This document shows, piece after piece, positions 7,813-14,707 of a stretch of 14,707 nucleotides of DNA. Below the pieces are notes generated by a model. The model had not been told where the DNA came from, did no database searches, and saw only the letters and a program-made list of their open reading frames with translations. The DNA comes from Pseudomonadota bacterium (GTDB lineage Bacteria > Pseudomonadota > Alphaproteobacteria > Rhizobiales > Xanthobacteraceae): NCBI GenBank assembly GCA_023388935.1, contig JAEWFG010000188.1, positions 1-14,707 on the forward strand, in the 5' to 3' direction. Within the stretch, counting starts at the first letter, position 1, and every line of letters begins with the position of its first letter. Position numbers and translations under genes: made by a program.

Positions 7813-9462
7813 TCAGGTCGAGATCGCCTTGGCCGAGCCCGCCTGGTTGCGCAGCAGGAATTTCTGGATCTTGCCGGTCGAGGTCTTCGGGATCGGCCCG
7901 AACACGACCGCTTTCGGCGTCTTGAAGCCCGACACGTGGCTGCGGCAGAAGGCGATGATGTCGGCTTCGCTCGCGCTGGCGCCTTCCTTCAATTCGACGA
8001 AGGCGCAGGGCACCTCGCCCCATTTCGGATCGGGCTTTGCGACGACGGCGGCGAACAGTACAGCCGGATGCTTGTAGAGGATGTCCTCGACCTCGACGGA
8101 GGAGATGTTCTCGCCGCCGGAGATGATGATGTCCTTGGAGCGGTCCTTGATGATGACGTAGCCGTGCTCGTCGAGCACGCCGAGGTCGCCGGTGTGAAAC
8201 CAGCCGCCTTCGAACGCCTCCTTCGTAGCCTTCTCGTTCTTGAGATAGCCCTTCATCACGATGTTGCCGCGGAACATGACCTCGCCGATGGTCTCGCCGT
8301 CGCGCGGCACTTCCTGCATGGTCTGCGGATCGATGACGGTGACGCCTTCCTCGAGCGGATAGGGCACACCCTGGCGGCGCTTCATTCGGGCACGATCGGC
8401 GGCGGGAAGTGCGTCCCAGCCGGGCTGCTCGGCGCAGACGGAGGCGGGGCCATAGACCTCGGTCAGGCCGTAGACATGGGTGAGCTTGATGCCGATGTTT
8501 TCCGCACCTTCGAGAACGGCGACCGGCGGCGCAGCACCGGCGATCAGGCCCACGACGCGGCGGGCCGCATTGCCTTTCGGAGCATCGGGTGCGTTAATCA
8601 GTACGTTGTAGACGATCGGCGCGCCGCACATGTGGGTGACGCCGTGCTGCTTGATCAGCTCGAAGATCCTGGTCGGCTCGACCTTGCGCAGGCAGACATT
8701 GATGCCGGCGGCGGCCGCAATGGTCCAGGGGAAGCACCAGCCGTTGCAATGGAACATCGGCAGTGTCCAGAGATAGACCGGGTGCTGGCCGAGATTGCCG
8801 GCAAGGATATTGCTGACGGCGTTCAGATAAGCGCCGCGATGATGCGTGACGACGCCCTTGGGATTGCCCGTCGTGCCAGAGGTGTAGCTCAGCGCGATCG
8901 CGTCCCATTCGTCCTTCGGCGGGATCGCCACGAAATTCGGGTCACCCTGCGCAACGGCGGCTTCGTACTCGATCTCGCCGATGCGCTTGCCGCCCTTGAA
9001 CGAGGCGTCGTCGACGTCGACCACGAACGGCTTCGGCCCATTCATTTGCGCAAGCGCGTCGCTGATGACGGCCGAAAATTCCGGATCGACCAGGAGGATC
9101 TTGGCCCCGCCATGATCGAGCTGAAACGCGATCGATGGCGCATCGAGGCGGATGTTGAGCGCGTTGAGCACGGCGCCGGTCATCGGCACTGCGAAATGCG
9201 CCTCGTTCATCGCCGGGATGTTCGGCAGCATCGCCGCGACGGTGTCGCCGACGCCGATGCCTTTGCCAGCAAGATACGATGCAAAACGCCTGCAGCGCTC
9301 ATGCGTCTCGCGCCACGTGAAGCTGCGCCCCTCATAGACCGTGCTGACGTGGTCGGGATAGACGGCGGCACTACGCGCAAGGAAGCTCAGCGGGCTCAGC
9401 GGCACGTAGTTGGCGGGGGTCTTGTCGAGGCCGATATCGTACTGGTTTTGCCGCACACTCAT
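7813..9462 (-). CDS. AMP-forming acyl-CoA synthetase (carboxylate-CoA ligase)
   Basis: Activates a carboxylic acid with ATP to an acyl-adenylate, then transfers it to CoA, in the cytosol. The 549-residue protein has the ATP-binding YTSGTTGNPKGV at 193-204, VYGLTE at 330-335, the HTGD motif at 423-426, the hinge region RSKD at 441-444 followed by SGGENIS, and the catalytic lysine K531 in STGKIQK. I chose the ATG at 9462 over an upstream in-frame ATG at 9510 because a strong AAGGAGGG sits 5 bases before it and the longer form would overlap the permease stop. Sequence style fits medium-chain, branched-chain or methylthio-propionate-type ligases of the plant AAE/DmdB-like group; the acid itself cannot be read. 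It follows the TRAP genes by 23 bases, so its substrate may be the imported one. Confidence 0.92.
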   Translation of the reverse strand: MSVRQNQYDIGLDKTPANYVPLSPLSFLARSAAVYPDHVSTVYEGRSFTWRETHERCRRFASYLAGKGIGVGDTVAAMLPNIPAMNEAHFAVPMTGAVLNALNIRLDAPSIAFQLDHGGAKILLVDPEFSAVISDALAQMNGPKPFVVDVDDASFKGGKRIGEIEYEAAVAQGDPNFVAIPPKDEWDAIALSYTSGTTGNPKGVVTHHRGAYLNAVSNILAGNLGQHPVYLWTLPMFHCNGWCFPWTIAAAAGINVCLRKVEPTRIFELIKQHGVTHMCGAPIVYNVLINAPDAPKGNAARRVVGLIAGAAPPVAVLEGAENIGIKLTHVYGLTEVYGPASVCAEQPGWDALPAADRARMKRRQGVPYPLEEGVTVIDPQTMQEVPRDGETIGEVMFRGNIVMKGYLKNEKATKEAFEGGWFHTGDLGVLDEHGYVIIKDRSKDIIISGGENISSVEVEDILYKHPAVLFAAVVAKPDPKWGEVPCAFVELKEGASASEADIIAFCRSHVSGFKTPKAVVFGPIPKTSTGKIQKFLLRNQAGSAKAIST

Positions 9463-9467
9463 CGACA

Positions 9468-9475
9468 CCCTCCTT
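9468..9475 (-). promoter_or_regulatory. Strong ribosome binding site fixing the acyl-CoA synthetase start
   Basis: On the minus strand this reads AAGGAGGG, close to a perfect Shine-Dalgarno sequence, and lies 5 bases before the ATG at 9462. It decides the start against the ATG at 9510. It sits in the 23-base gap after the TRAP permease stop, allowing independent ribosome loading within one transcript. Confidence 0.85.
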
Positions 9476-9485
9476 GACACCCGTC

Positions 9486-11369
9486 TTACAGGAATCCAAT
9501 CGAGATCCACGGGAAGATCGCGACGATGATCAATCCCACCAGCAACGCCAGCAGATAGCCCCAGATGGGCCTTATGCCCTCGGCCGGATCAACCCGTCCG
9601 ATGGCGCAGGCCGCATAATAGCCGACGCCGAACGGCGGGGCGAATAGCCCGATACCCATCGCCAGAATGACGATCATGGCGTAGTGCACCTCATGCACCC
9701 CGACAAGGTGCGCGATCGGAAACAGCAGCGGCCCGAACAGCACGATCGCCGGAATGCCTTCCAGCACGCTGCCGAGGATGACAAAGGCCAGGATCGAGAC
9801 CGCGATGAAGGTCGCAGCCCCCCCGGGTAGGCCGGTCATGGACGCCGCGAGCGAACGCGAGAAGCCGGATTGGGTCAGGCCCCAGGCCATGCCGGTCGCG
9901 GTGCCGATGATGAGCAGGATGGCTCCGGACAGGGAGGCGGTCTCGATCAGCATCGGCAGCAGCCGTCGCCAGTTGAACTGGCGGTAGATCAGGAGCCCGA
10001 TGACCAGCGCATAGACGATGCCGATGGTCGAGACCTCGGTGGCCGTGGCGATGCCTTCGACCACGGCGTAGCGGATCACGAAGGGCAGGGCCAGGGCAGG
10101 GATGGAGACCAGGAACGTCCGCGCGATCTCGCGCGAGGTTGCGCGCTGGACGTGGCTGAGGTCCTCGCCGCGATAGCGCCACCACACCAGCCCAGACAGT
10201 GTCACCGCCAGCACGAAGCCGGGCAGCAGACCGCCGGTGAACAATGCCGAGATCGAAACGCCGGTCACCGAGCCGATGGTGATCAGCACGAGGCTTGGCG
10301 GTATGGTCTCGGTCTGGGCGCCGGTCGCCGCCAGGAGCGCCACGAGATCGCCGGGGCGGGCGCCGCGCTGCTTCATCTCTGGAAACAGTACCGGCGCGAC
10401 CGCCGCCATGTCAGCCGCCTTGGCGCCGGAAATACCGGAGACCAGGTACATGGCGCCGACCAGCACGTAATGCAGGCCGCCGCGGACATGGCCGAGCAGG
10501 CTCGCCAGGAACGCCACCATGGCCCGCGCCATCCCGGTCATCTCGATCAGGAGGCCCAAGAACACGAACAGCGGTACCGAGAGCAGGATCAGATGGCTCA
10601 TGCCCTCGTCCATGCGCCCGACCAGCACCATCAGCGGCGTGCGCGTGGTCAGCGCCAGATAGCCGAAGATCGCAAGGCCAAACGCGAACGCGATCGGCAC
10701 GCCCGCGAAGACGCAGAAGCCGACCACCCCGACGAAGAAGATGATCAGGTTCAAGTTGCCGAGCGGTTTGAGCAGCGGCTGCGCGAACCAGAACAGGGCG
10801 ATCAGGACGATCACCGTCGCGGCGGCCGCCAGCAGCGTCTTGAGATCGCCGACGCGGAACAGCCGCAGCAGCGCAAACAGCACCATCAGGCAGACGCCCA
10901 CGGGCAGCGCGGCGGCGCGCCAGGTATTGGAAATTTGCAGCGCCGGCGTGGTGATGAAGCTTTCTTCGTAGGCGTATTCATAGGCCGGGTGGACGATCAG
11001 CAGCAGGAACGCCAGCGCGGCACAGGTCCCGACCACGTCGAGATAGGCCCGCAGCCTGGGCCCGGCGCTTGCGACCAGCGCCGTCATGCGCATGTGCTCG
11101 CTGCGGCGGAATGCGACGGCGGAGCCGAGCATCGCCAGCCACAGGAACAGCATCGAGGCGAGCTCGTCCGACCAGACCAGCGGCGCATGCAGCACGTAGC
11201 GCGAGATGACGCCTGCAAACAGGATCGCGACCTCGGCGACGACAAGGATCGCCGCCGGGATCTCGACCAGCCATTTCAGTGCAAGCTCGATGGAACCAAG
11301 CACAGGCCGGCGGCGAGGGGGCTCAGCCACCTCGCCGGCCACGGCTGGCGTCATGTCGACATGAGCCAT
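9486..11369 (-). CDS. dctQM: TRAP transporter fused small and large permease (DctQM)
   Basis: The membrane part of a tripartite ATP-independent periplasmic transporter, driven by an ion gradient, usually sodium. In the 627-residue protein the first ~170 residues form a DctQ domain with about four membrane segments (near 33-56, 68-88, 108-127 and 152-171), including WSDELASMLFLWL and the SEHMRM motif. A further hydrophobic segment at about 178-197 links to the DctM domain (about 203-627). DctM shows GVPIAFAFG, SGISGAKAAD (311-320), IPPS (356-359) and near the end FAPPFGVGYY, as in the large subunit. The fusion parallels the known SiaQM arrangement with a connecting helix. The ATG at 11369 has AGGGG about 8 bases upstream; an ATG five codons later is possible. 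It lies 24 bases after dctP, as expected for one operon. Confidence 0.92.
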   Translation of the reverse strand: MAHVDMTPAVAGEVAEPPRRRPVLGSIELALKWLVEIPAAILVVAEVAILFAGVISRYVLHAPLVWSDELASMLFLWLAMLGSAVAFRRSEHMRMTALVASAGPRLRAYLDVVGTCAALAFLLLIVHPAYEYAYEESFITTPALQISNTWRAAALPVGVCLMVLFALLRLFRVGDLKTLLAAAATVIVLIALFWFAQPLLKPLGNLNLIIFFVGVVGFCVFAGVPIAFAFGLAIFGYLALTTRTPLMVLVGRMDEGMSHLILLSVPLFVFLGLLIEMTGMARAMVAFLASLLGHVRGGLHYVLVGAMYLVSGISGAKAADMAAVAPVLFPEMKQRGARPGDLVALLAATGAQTETIPPSLVLITIGSVTGVSISALFTGGLLPGFVLAVTLSGLVWWRYRGEDLSHVQRATSREIARTFLVSIPALALPFVIRYAVVEGIATATEVSTIGIVYALVIGLLIYRQFNWRRLLPMLIETASLSGAILLIIGTATGMAWGLTQSGFSRSLAASMTGLPGGAATFIAVSILAFVILGSVLEGIPAIVLFGPLLFPIAHLVGVHEVHYAMIVILAMGIGLFAPPFGVGYYAACAIGRVDPAEGIRPIWGYLLALLVGLIIVAIFPWISIGFL

Positions 11370-11393
11370 GGCAAGGCCCCTATTGCTTACGCG

Positions 11394-12413
11394 TTACGAC
11401 AGCTTGCCGACGGACTTTTCGAGCAGGTCCCAGGCCTTGTCGCCGTACTTGCCCTTCCACTCGTTGTAGAAGCCCGCCGCGCGCAGCTTGTCGCGGAACG
11501 GCCCGACCTCGGGCTGGTTGAACACGAGGCCCTTGCCAGTCAGCTCCTGCTTGACGGTCGCATTGAGCTTCTCGGTGTCCTCGCGCTCCTTGACGGCCGC
11601 CGCATTGACGTTCTTGGCGACGATCGTCTTGATGTCGTCCGGCAACGCCTGCCAGGCGCGGCGGTTCATCAGGAACCAGAAGCCGTCCCACATGTGGTTG
11701 GTCAGCGAGCAGTACTTCTGTACCTCGTAGAGCTTCGCCGCCGAGATCAGCGCCAGCGGGTTCTCCTGGCCCTCGACGATCTTGGTCTGAAGCGCCGAAT
11801 AGACCTCGCTGAAATTGATCGAGGCGGGCGAGGCATCGAACGCCTTGAACATCGAGGTCCACAGCGGCGACACCGGCACGCGGATCTTGAAGCCCTTGAA
11901 GTCGTCCGGGCCGCTGATCGGCTTGGTCGAGGACGTGGTCTGGCGGAAGCCATTGTCCCAGATCTTGTCCATGACCTCGAGGCCGGCCTTGTTGATCTCG
12001 CCGCGCACATAGGCGCCGAGCTCGCCGTCCATGGCCTTCCAGACCGTGGGGTAATCCGGGAACGCGAAGCCGATGCCGTTGATCGAGGCCGCCGGCACCA
12101 GGGTCGCCAGGATCAGGCCGGACAGCGTGAAGAACTCGACGCCGCCGGAGCGCACCTGGCTCAGCATGTCGGTGTCGGAACCGAGCTGGCTATTCGGGAA
12201 GACCTGCAAGTCGAACCGGCCGTTGGTCTCGGTCTTGATCGCAGCCGCCATCTCACGGGCGCGGGCCACGAACGGATGCGACTCCGGCAGGTTGTTGGCG
12301 AACTTGTAGGAGAACTCGGCGGCCTGGGCACGGGCCACATAAGGCGCGCTGACGCCGCCAAAGACGGCGGTCGCGGCGGTGGCCTTGAGAAGCGTGCGTC
12401 GGGAAAAGCTCAT
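11394..12413 (-). CDS. dctP: TRAP transporter periplasmic solute-binding protein (DctP family)
   Basis: Captures the solute in the periplasm and delivers it to the DctQM permease. The 339-residue protein begins with a twin-arginine signal (SRRTLLKATAA, arginines 5-6) and a likely cleavage after ARAQA near residue 31, so it probably folds before export by Tat. DctP features are FPNSQLGSD (72-80), the segment FKGFKIRVP with R178, the conserved arginine that in this family salt-bridges the ligand carboxylate, and EGQENPL with N218. The arginine supports an organic acid as ligand, but does not say which one. GAGGAAG at 12421-12427 (minus strand) lies 7 bases before the ATG. It is the first gene of the minus-strand operon, matching the high expression usually needed for a binding protein. 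Confidence 0.94.
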   Translation of the reverse strand: MSFSRRTLLKATAATAVFGGVSAPYVARAQAAEFSYKFANNLPESHPFVARAREMAAAIKTETNGRFDLQVFPNSQLGSDTDMLSQVRSGGVEFFTLSGLILATLVPAASINGIGFAFPDYPTVWKAMDGELGAYVRGEINKAGLEVMDKIWDNGFRQTTSSTKPISGPDDFKGFKIRVPVSPLWTSMFKAFDASPASINFSEVYSALQTKIVEGQENPLALISAAKLYEVQKYCSLTNHMWDGFWFLMNRRAWQALPDDIKTIVAKNVNAAAVKEREDTEKLNATVKQELTGKGLVFNQPEVGPFRDKLRAAGFYNEWKGKYGDKAWDLLEKSVGKLS

Positions 12414-12457
12414 GGGTCTGCTTCCTCAAAAGGATTGTTCTTGTTGTGAGATGCAAA

Positions 12458-12486
12458 CCTATACGGACGTCAGGTCAGAAGGTCAT
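12458..12486 (-). promoter_or_regulatory. Candidate sigma-70-type promoter of the TRAP/acyl-CoA synthetase operon
   Basis: On the minus strand ATGACC (12481-12486) and TATAGG (12458-12463) are spaced by exactly 17 bases. Each matches four of six consensus positions. The predicted transcript start near 12451 would leave a leader of about 37 bases carrying the dctP ribosome binding site. The match is modest and could be chance. Confidence 0.35.
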
Positions 12487-12694
12487 CTGCGATCTCGCGG
12501 GCCTCGCTTATTGCAGCCGGACAACGTCACGGCAATATCGGCTTTCGGCACATGCGCTGTATATCTGGGCCAGATTCAAAATGTGAAAAACAACCCCATG
12601 CACAGTAGCCGACAAGAGCCGAGGCGACGTTCGATGGACGGCCGGAAAATGGACCACAAGCGAAGGCGCCGTGGCAGGAATTCCGTCTAAATCA

Positions 12695-12760
12695 CTGATC
12701 TAATTGTACATAAATATATTCCATAATATACCTTATGCGAATTATTGATATGGATGCGCG
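12695..12760. other. AT-rich patch with inverted repeat
   Basis: This short stretch is almost all A and T in an otherwise GC-rich window. At its centre TATATT (12715-12720) and AATATA (12725-12730) form a perfect inverted repeat around CCAT. TTGTAC (12704-12709) and TATACC (12727-12732) are 17 bases apart on the plus strand and could be a weak promoter. It may be an operator, a protein-binding bend, or a remnant of inserted DNA. Confidence 0.4.
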
Positions 12761-13013
12761 GGTCGGGTGTCCTGTGCCTGTCGCGCTCATTCGATTCCTG
12801 CATTCCGTTCAGAGGACTCCTGCACTGCCTTGGCGAAGTTAGGTGAGTTTTGGACGGAACGTCAGCAGTGTCAGGGCCGGTCCCTTAAGTCGCTTATTCC
12901 GTTCTTGATGAGCGCGTAGCCACCGCGAAGCGGCTGTGCCCGGACCTCATCTTCGTGAACCGCGCTTCCCCGCGGAAGAATGCCGCAACATCACCGGTGG
13001 ATGCTCCGGTATT

Positions 13014-13030
13014 CAAGCTATGTAAGCTTG
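13014..13030. repeat. Short inverted repeat CAAGCT-N5-AGCTTG
   Basis: Perfect 6-base arms flank the spacer ATGTA. The size fits a dimeric repressor site or a small hairpin. It lies about 340 bases upstream of the ABC binding-protein gene, far for a direct operator. Confidence 0.35.
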
Positions 13031-13048
13031 GCCACTCCGCGCCTGACC

Positions 13049-13069
13049 GGTCGCGCACTGCGTGCGACC
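13049..13069. repeat. Stable GC-rich stem-loop in the intergenic region
   Basis: GGTCGCGC and GTGCGACC pair as an 8-base stem, with one G-T pair, around a 5-base loop (ACTGC). No T-run follows on either strand, so an intrinsic terminator is unlikely. It could be part of a structured leader or small RNA, or a chance hairpin in GC-rich DNA. Confidence 0.4.
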
Positions 13070-13275
13070 AAACGGCCTCGATCACGCCATCAGGCTACGG
13101 AACTAACTCCAGTGCCCTTCATTCCCTCGCTCGCAGATTGGCGGAGTTGGGACAAGGTAGCTGTCGAATTTCACCACTTGCTCTGATACAACTTTGCGCA
13201 TTGAATTCCCCGATAAATCGCTGCATGGGTCCCATTTACGCAGCGGAGCAATCAATTCTATTCTGATCCCACCTG

Positions 13276-13293
13276 AGCCTATTTCTATAGGCT
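13276..13293. repeat. Inverted repeat AGCCTAT-N4-ATAGGCT upstream of the ABC binding-protein gene
   Basis: Perfect 7-base arms around TTCT, about 77 bases before the start codon. It includes TATAGG (13287-13292), which could act as a -10 element with a poor -35 CTGATC (13264-13269, spacing 17). It may be an operator overlapping the promoter, or a hairpin in the leader. A five-base T-run at 13304-13308 starts 10 bases after the stem, too far for a standard terminator. Confidence 0.4.
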
Positions 13294-13315
13294 TGCGCGC
13301 TCGCTTTTTCCGCGC

Positions 13316-13334
13316 GGTGTCCATGACGCACACC
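13316..13334. repeat. Inverted repeat GGTGT-N9-ACACC
   Basis: Perfect 5-base arms separated by 9 bases, 35 bases before the start codon of the ABC binding-protein gene. The two half-sites are about one and a half helix turns apart, a geometry also seen in repressor sites, but short arms like these occur by chance. Confidence 0.3.
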
Positions 13335-13341
13335 GAAACAA

Positions 13342-13353
13342 GACCAATTGGTC
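13342..13353. promoter_or_regulatory. Perfect 12-base palindrome, candidate operator
   Basis: GACCAATTGGTC is fully self-complementary. It ends 5 bases before the ribosome binding site GGAG (13359-13362) of the ABC solute-binding protein gene. Position and symmetry fit an operator that blocks transcription, or a site at the start of the leader. AATTGGT-type half-sites are known for GntR-family regulators, but the arms here are in the opposite order, so no family can be assigned. No regulator gene is visible in the window. Confidence 0.5.
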
Positions 13354-13369
13354 AGCATGGAGTGAGCAA

Positions 13370-14707
13370 ATGTCACGAAAGCTCTCGCGACGAGAATTTG
13401 TAAGCGCGACCGCGCTGTCGTCCGCCGCGCTGATCACAGCGCCCTATGTGCGCGGCGCGTATGCGGCCGGCAAGCTGTCGATCGGCCTCTGGGATCACTG
13501 GGTGCCCGGCGCCAACGACACATCAACTGCCCTCGTGAACGAGTGGGCCGCAAAGGAAAAGATTGAGCTATCGATCGACTACATCACCAGCCACAACCGG
13601 AAGATCGAGTTGACCGTTGCAGCTGAAGCGCAGGCCAAATCCGGTCATGACATTCTTCAGATGTACAGTTGGTGGCCGCAGGCTTATGCCGAACACTTCG
13701 AGCCGGTGAATGACGTCGTGGAGTCTGCGATCAAGCAGAACGGTGAGGTGAACGACACCGTGAAATATCTTGGGCACGCAGCCGGCAAATGGTTTGCGGT
13801 CCCTGCGACTCCGGGAAGCCAGATCAAGGGGCCCTGCTCTCGCATCGATCTGATGAAGAAATACGCGGGTATCGACGTCCAGGAAATGTATCCTGCGGGC
13901 GCAGCACCCAAAGCCGACAACTGGACGATGGATACTTTCCTGAAGGCGGCGGAAGCCTGCCAGAAGGGCGGCTTCCCGTTCGGCATCGGCGTCGGCGACA
14001 CCCCCGACAACGTCGACACGGCGGGTGCGATCTTCCGGTCGTTCGGCGCCGAACTCGTCGATGCCAAGGGCGATCTCACGGTGAAGACCGATCAGGTTCG
14101 TCAGGCGCTCGAATATTACAAGAAGCTGATCGCCTTCCTGCCGCCCGACGCACCGTCCTGGGACGACGCCTCGAACAACAAATGGCTGATCTCCGGTCGC
14201 GGCGCGCTGATCATGAACCCGCCGAGCGCCTGGGCGGTGGCGAAGCGGGACGCCCCACAGGTTGCCGAGCAATGCTGGACCCACGGCTTCGCGGCGGGTC
14301 CAAAGGGTCGCTTCGCGCCCTATGTGCCTTTCTTCTGGGCGATCTGGGCATTCTCCAAGAACAAGGAAGCAGCCAAGAGCCTGCTCACGCATTTGTCGCA
14401 GGCGTCGTCGATCGAGAAGTTCGTCTCCGCCAGCGGCGGCTACGATCTGCCAGCCTATGCGAACATGACGAGGCTGAAGACATGGGCCGAGGTAGGGCCG
14501 CCCAAGGGAACGCTCTACCACTATCCGAACCCCTACAACCACCAGACGCTATCGATTGCGGCCTCTCCTGCGCCGCCAAAAATCGCCCAGCAGATCTATG
14601 CCCAAGGCACGCTGACAAAGATGGTGCTTCGTTACGCCAGAGGCGAGAAGATGGAAGACACGCTCGCTTGGGCGGGAGGCGAGTGCGAAGGCTTTATGCG
14701 GGGCTGA
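13370..14707 (+). CDS. ABC transporter extracellular solute-binding protein (family 1), Tat-exported
   Basis: A periplasmic binding protein that delivers solute to an ABC importer not included in the window. The 445-residue protein is complete, with TGA as the last three bases. It opens with a twin-arginine signal (SRREFVSATA, arginines 7-8) and a probable cleavage after AYA at residue 32. The mature part begins KLSIGLWDHWVPG and is rich in tryptophan (WDHW, WWPQ, WAIWAF), typical of family 1 proteins such as the maltose or glycerol-phosphate binders, which stack aromatic residues on sugars. Length fits that family. GGAG lies 7 bases before the ATG, with a perfect palindrome just upstream. 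A sugar, sugar alcohol or oligosaccharide is the best guess; the ligand is not determined. Confidence 0.85.
   Translation: MSRKLSRREFVSATALSSAALITAPYVRGAYAAGKLSIGLWDHWVPGANDTSTALVNEWAAKEKIELSIDYITSHNRKIELTVAAEAQAKSGHDILQMYSWWPQAYAEHFEPVNDVVESAIKQNGEVNDTVKYLGHAAGKWFAVPATPGSQIKGPCSRIDLMKKYAGIDVQEMYPAGAAPKADNWTMDTFLKAAEACQKGGFPFGIGVGDTPDNVDTAGAIFRSFGAELVDAKGDLTVKTDQVRQALEYYKKLIAFLPPDAPSWDDASNNKWLISGRGALIMNPPSAWAVAKRDAPQVAEQCWTHGFAAGPKGRFAPYVPFFWAIWAFSKNKEAAKSLLTHLSQASSIEKFVSASGGYDLPAYANMTRLKTWAEVGPPKGTLYHYPNPYNHQTLSIAASPAPPKIAQQIYAQGTLTKMVLRYARGEKMEDTLAWAGGECEGFMRG

Larger units (their letters stand above)
12414..13369. other. Long intergenic control region between divergent TRAP and ABC binding-protein genes
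   Basis: These 956 bases hold no gene I can support. Several short open frames exist on both strands (62-103 codons), but none shows a recognisable domain, a good ribosome binding site or neighbour-like codon use. The region is less GC-rich than the flanking genes, markedly so at 12695-12760. It contains the candidate dctP promoter, several inverted repeats, and a perfect palindrome next to the downstream gene. No tRNA or rRNA was seen. A small RNA or a decayed gene is possible but not demonstrated. Confidence 0.6.

Noticed and set aside
7936..9477. A 513-codon plus-strand open frame opposite the acyl-CoA synthetase gene
   Set aside because: The synthetase on the minus strand has every family motif and a strong ribosome binding site. 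The opposite frame has neither.
9463..9510. Upstream ATG for the acyl-CoA synthetase at 9510
   Set aside because: It would overlap the end of the permease gene and skip the near-perfect ribosome binding site at 9468-9475.
9870..12449. A very long open frame (859 codons) on the plus strand across the TRAP genes
   Set aside because: It is antisense to dctQM and dctP, whose motifs are unmistakable. Its translation is low-complexity (Gln, Arg, His, Asp rich) with no domain, as expected from the complementary strand of GC-rich coding DNA.
12379..12690. A possible 103-residue protein at the left end of the intergenic region
   Set aside because: It begins inside dctP on the opposite strand, has no ribosome binding site I can support, and looks like random translation.
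12894..13333. Several 63-103-codon frames on both strands in the intergenic region, considered as remnants of a regulator or transposase
   Set aside because: No helix-turn-helix, DDE or other signature was recognised. The frames overlap each other and lack credible start signals.

Overview
The window looks like chromosome of a GC-rich alphaproteobacterium, most likely Bradyrhizobium or a close relative. This rests on base composition, on the gene order D,D-carboxypeptidase / tmk / holB / metG / tatD / metallo-beta-lactamase-fold hydrolase, on a fused TRAP permease, and on two Tat-exported binding proteins. The genus is inferred from general knowledge, not from a search.

Layout. (1) 115-1074, minus strand: an alpha/beta-hydrolase with a complete soluble epoxide hydrolase active site. 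(2) 1228-7809, plus strand: a tight housekeeping operon. It encodes an exported penicillin-binding D,D-carboxypeptidase, thymidylate kinase, DNA polymerase III delta', methionyl-tRNA synthetase with a long lysine-rich N-terminal tail, a TatD-type nuclease, and a PhnP-like metallo-hydrolase lacking two expected metal-ligand histidines. Gaps range from a 4-base overlap to 43 bases. (3) 7813-12413, minus strand, convergent with (2) and only 3 bases from it: a catabolic-looking operon transcribed dctP, then fused dctQM, then an AMP-forming acyl-CoA synthetase. It reads as an uptake-and-activation module for an unidentified carboxylic acid. (4) 12414-13369: a 956-base region with no convincing gene. 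It holds a candidate promoter for the TRAP operon, an AT-rich patch with an inverted repeat, several stem-loops and a perfect 12-base palindrome. (5) 13370-14707, plus strand: a complete Tat-exported ABC transporter solute-binding protein, probably for a sugar or similar polar solute. Its permease and ATPase genes are not in the window.

How the genes work together. Block 2 serves wall maturation, dTTP supply, the clamp loader and translation. Blocks 3 and 5 are divergent nutrient-uptake loci sharing one long control region that carries no visible regulator gene. I found no mobile element, CRISPR array, tRNA or rRNA. The items most worth a second look are the basic tail on a cysteine-free MetRS, the altered metal site of the PhnP-like protein, the TRAP/CoA-ligase module, and the palindrome-rich control region.
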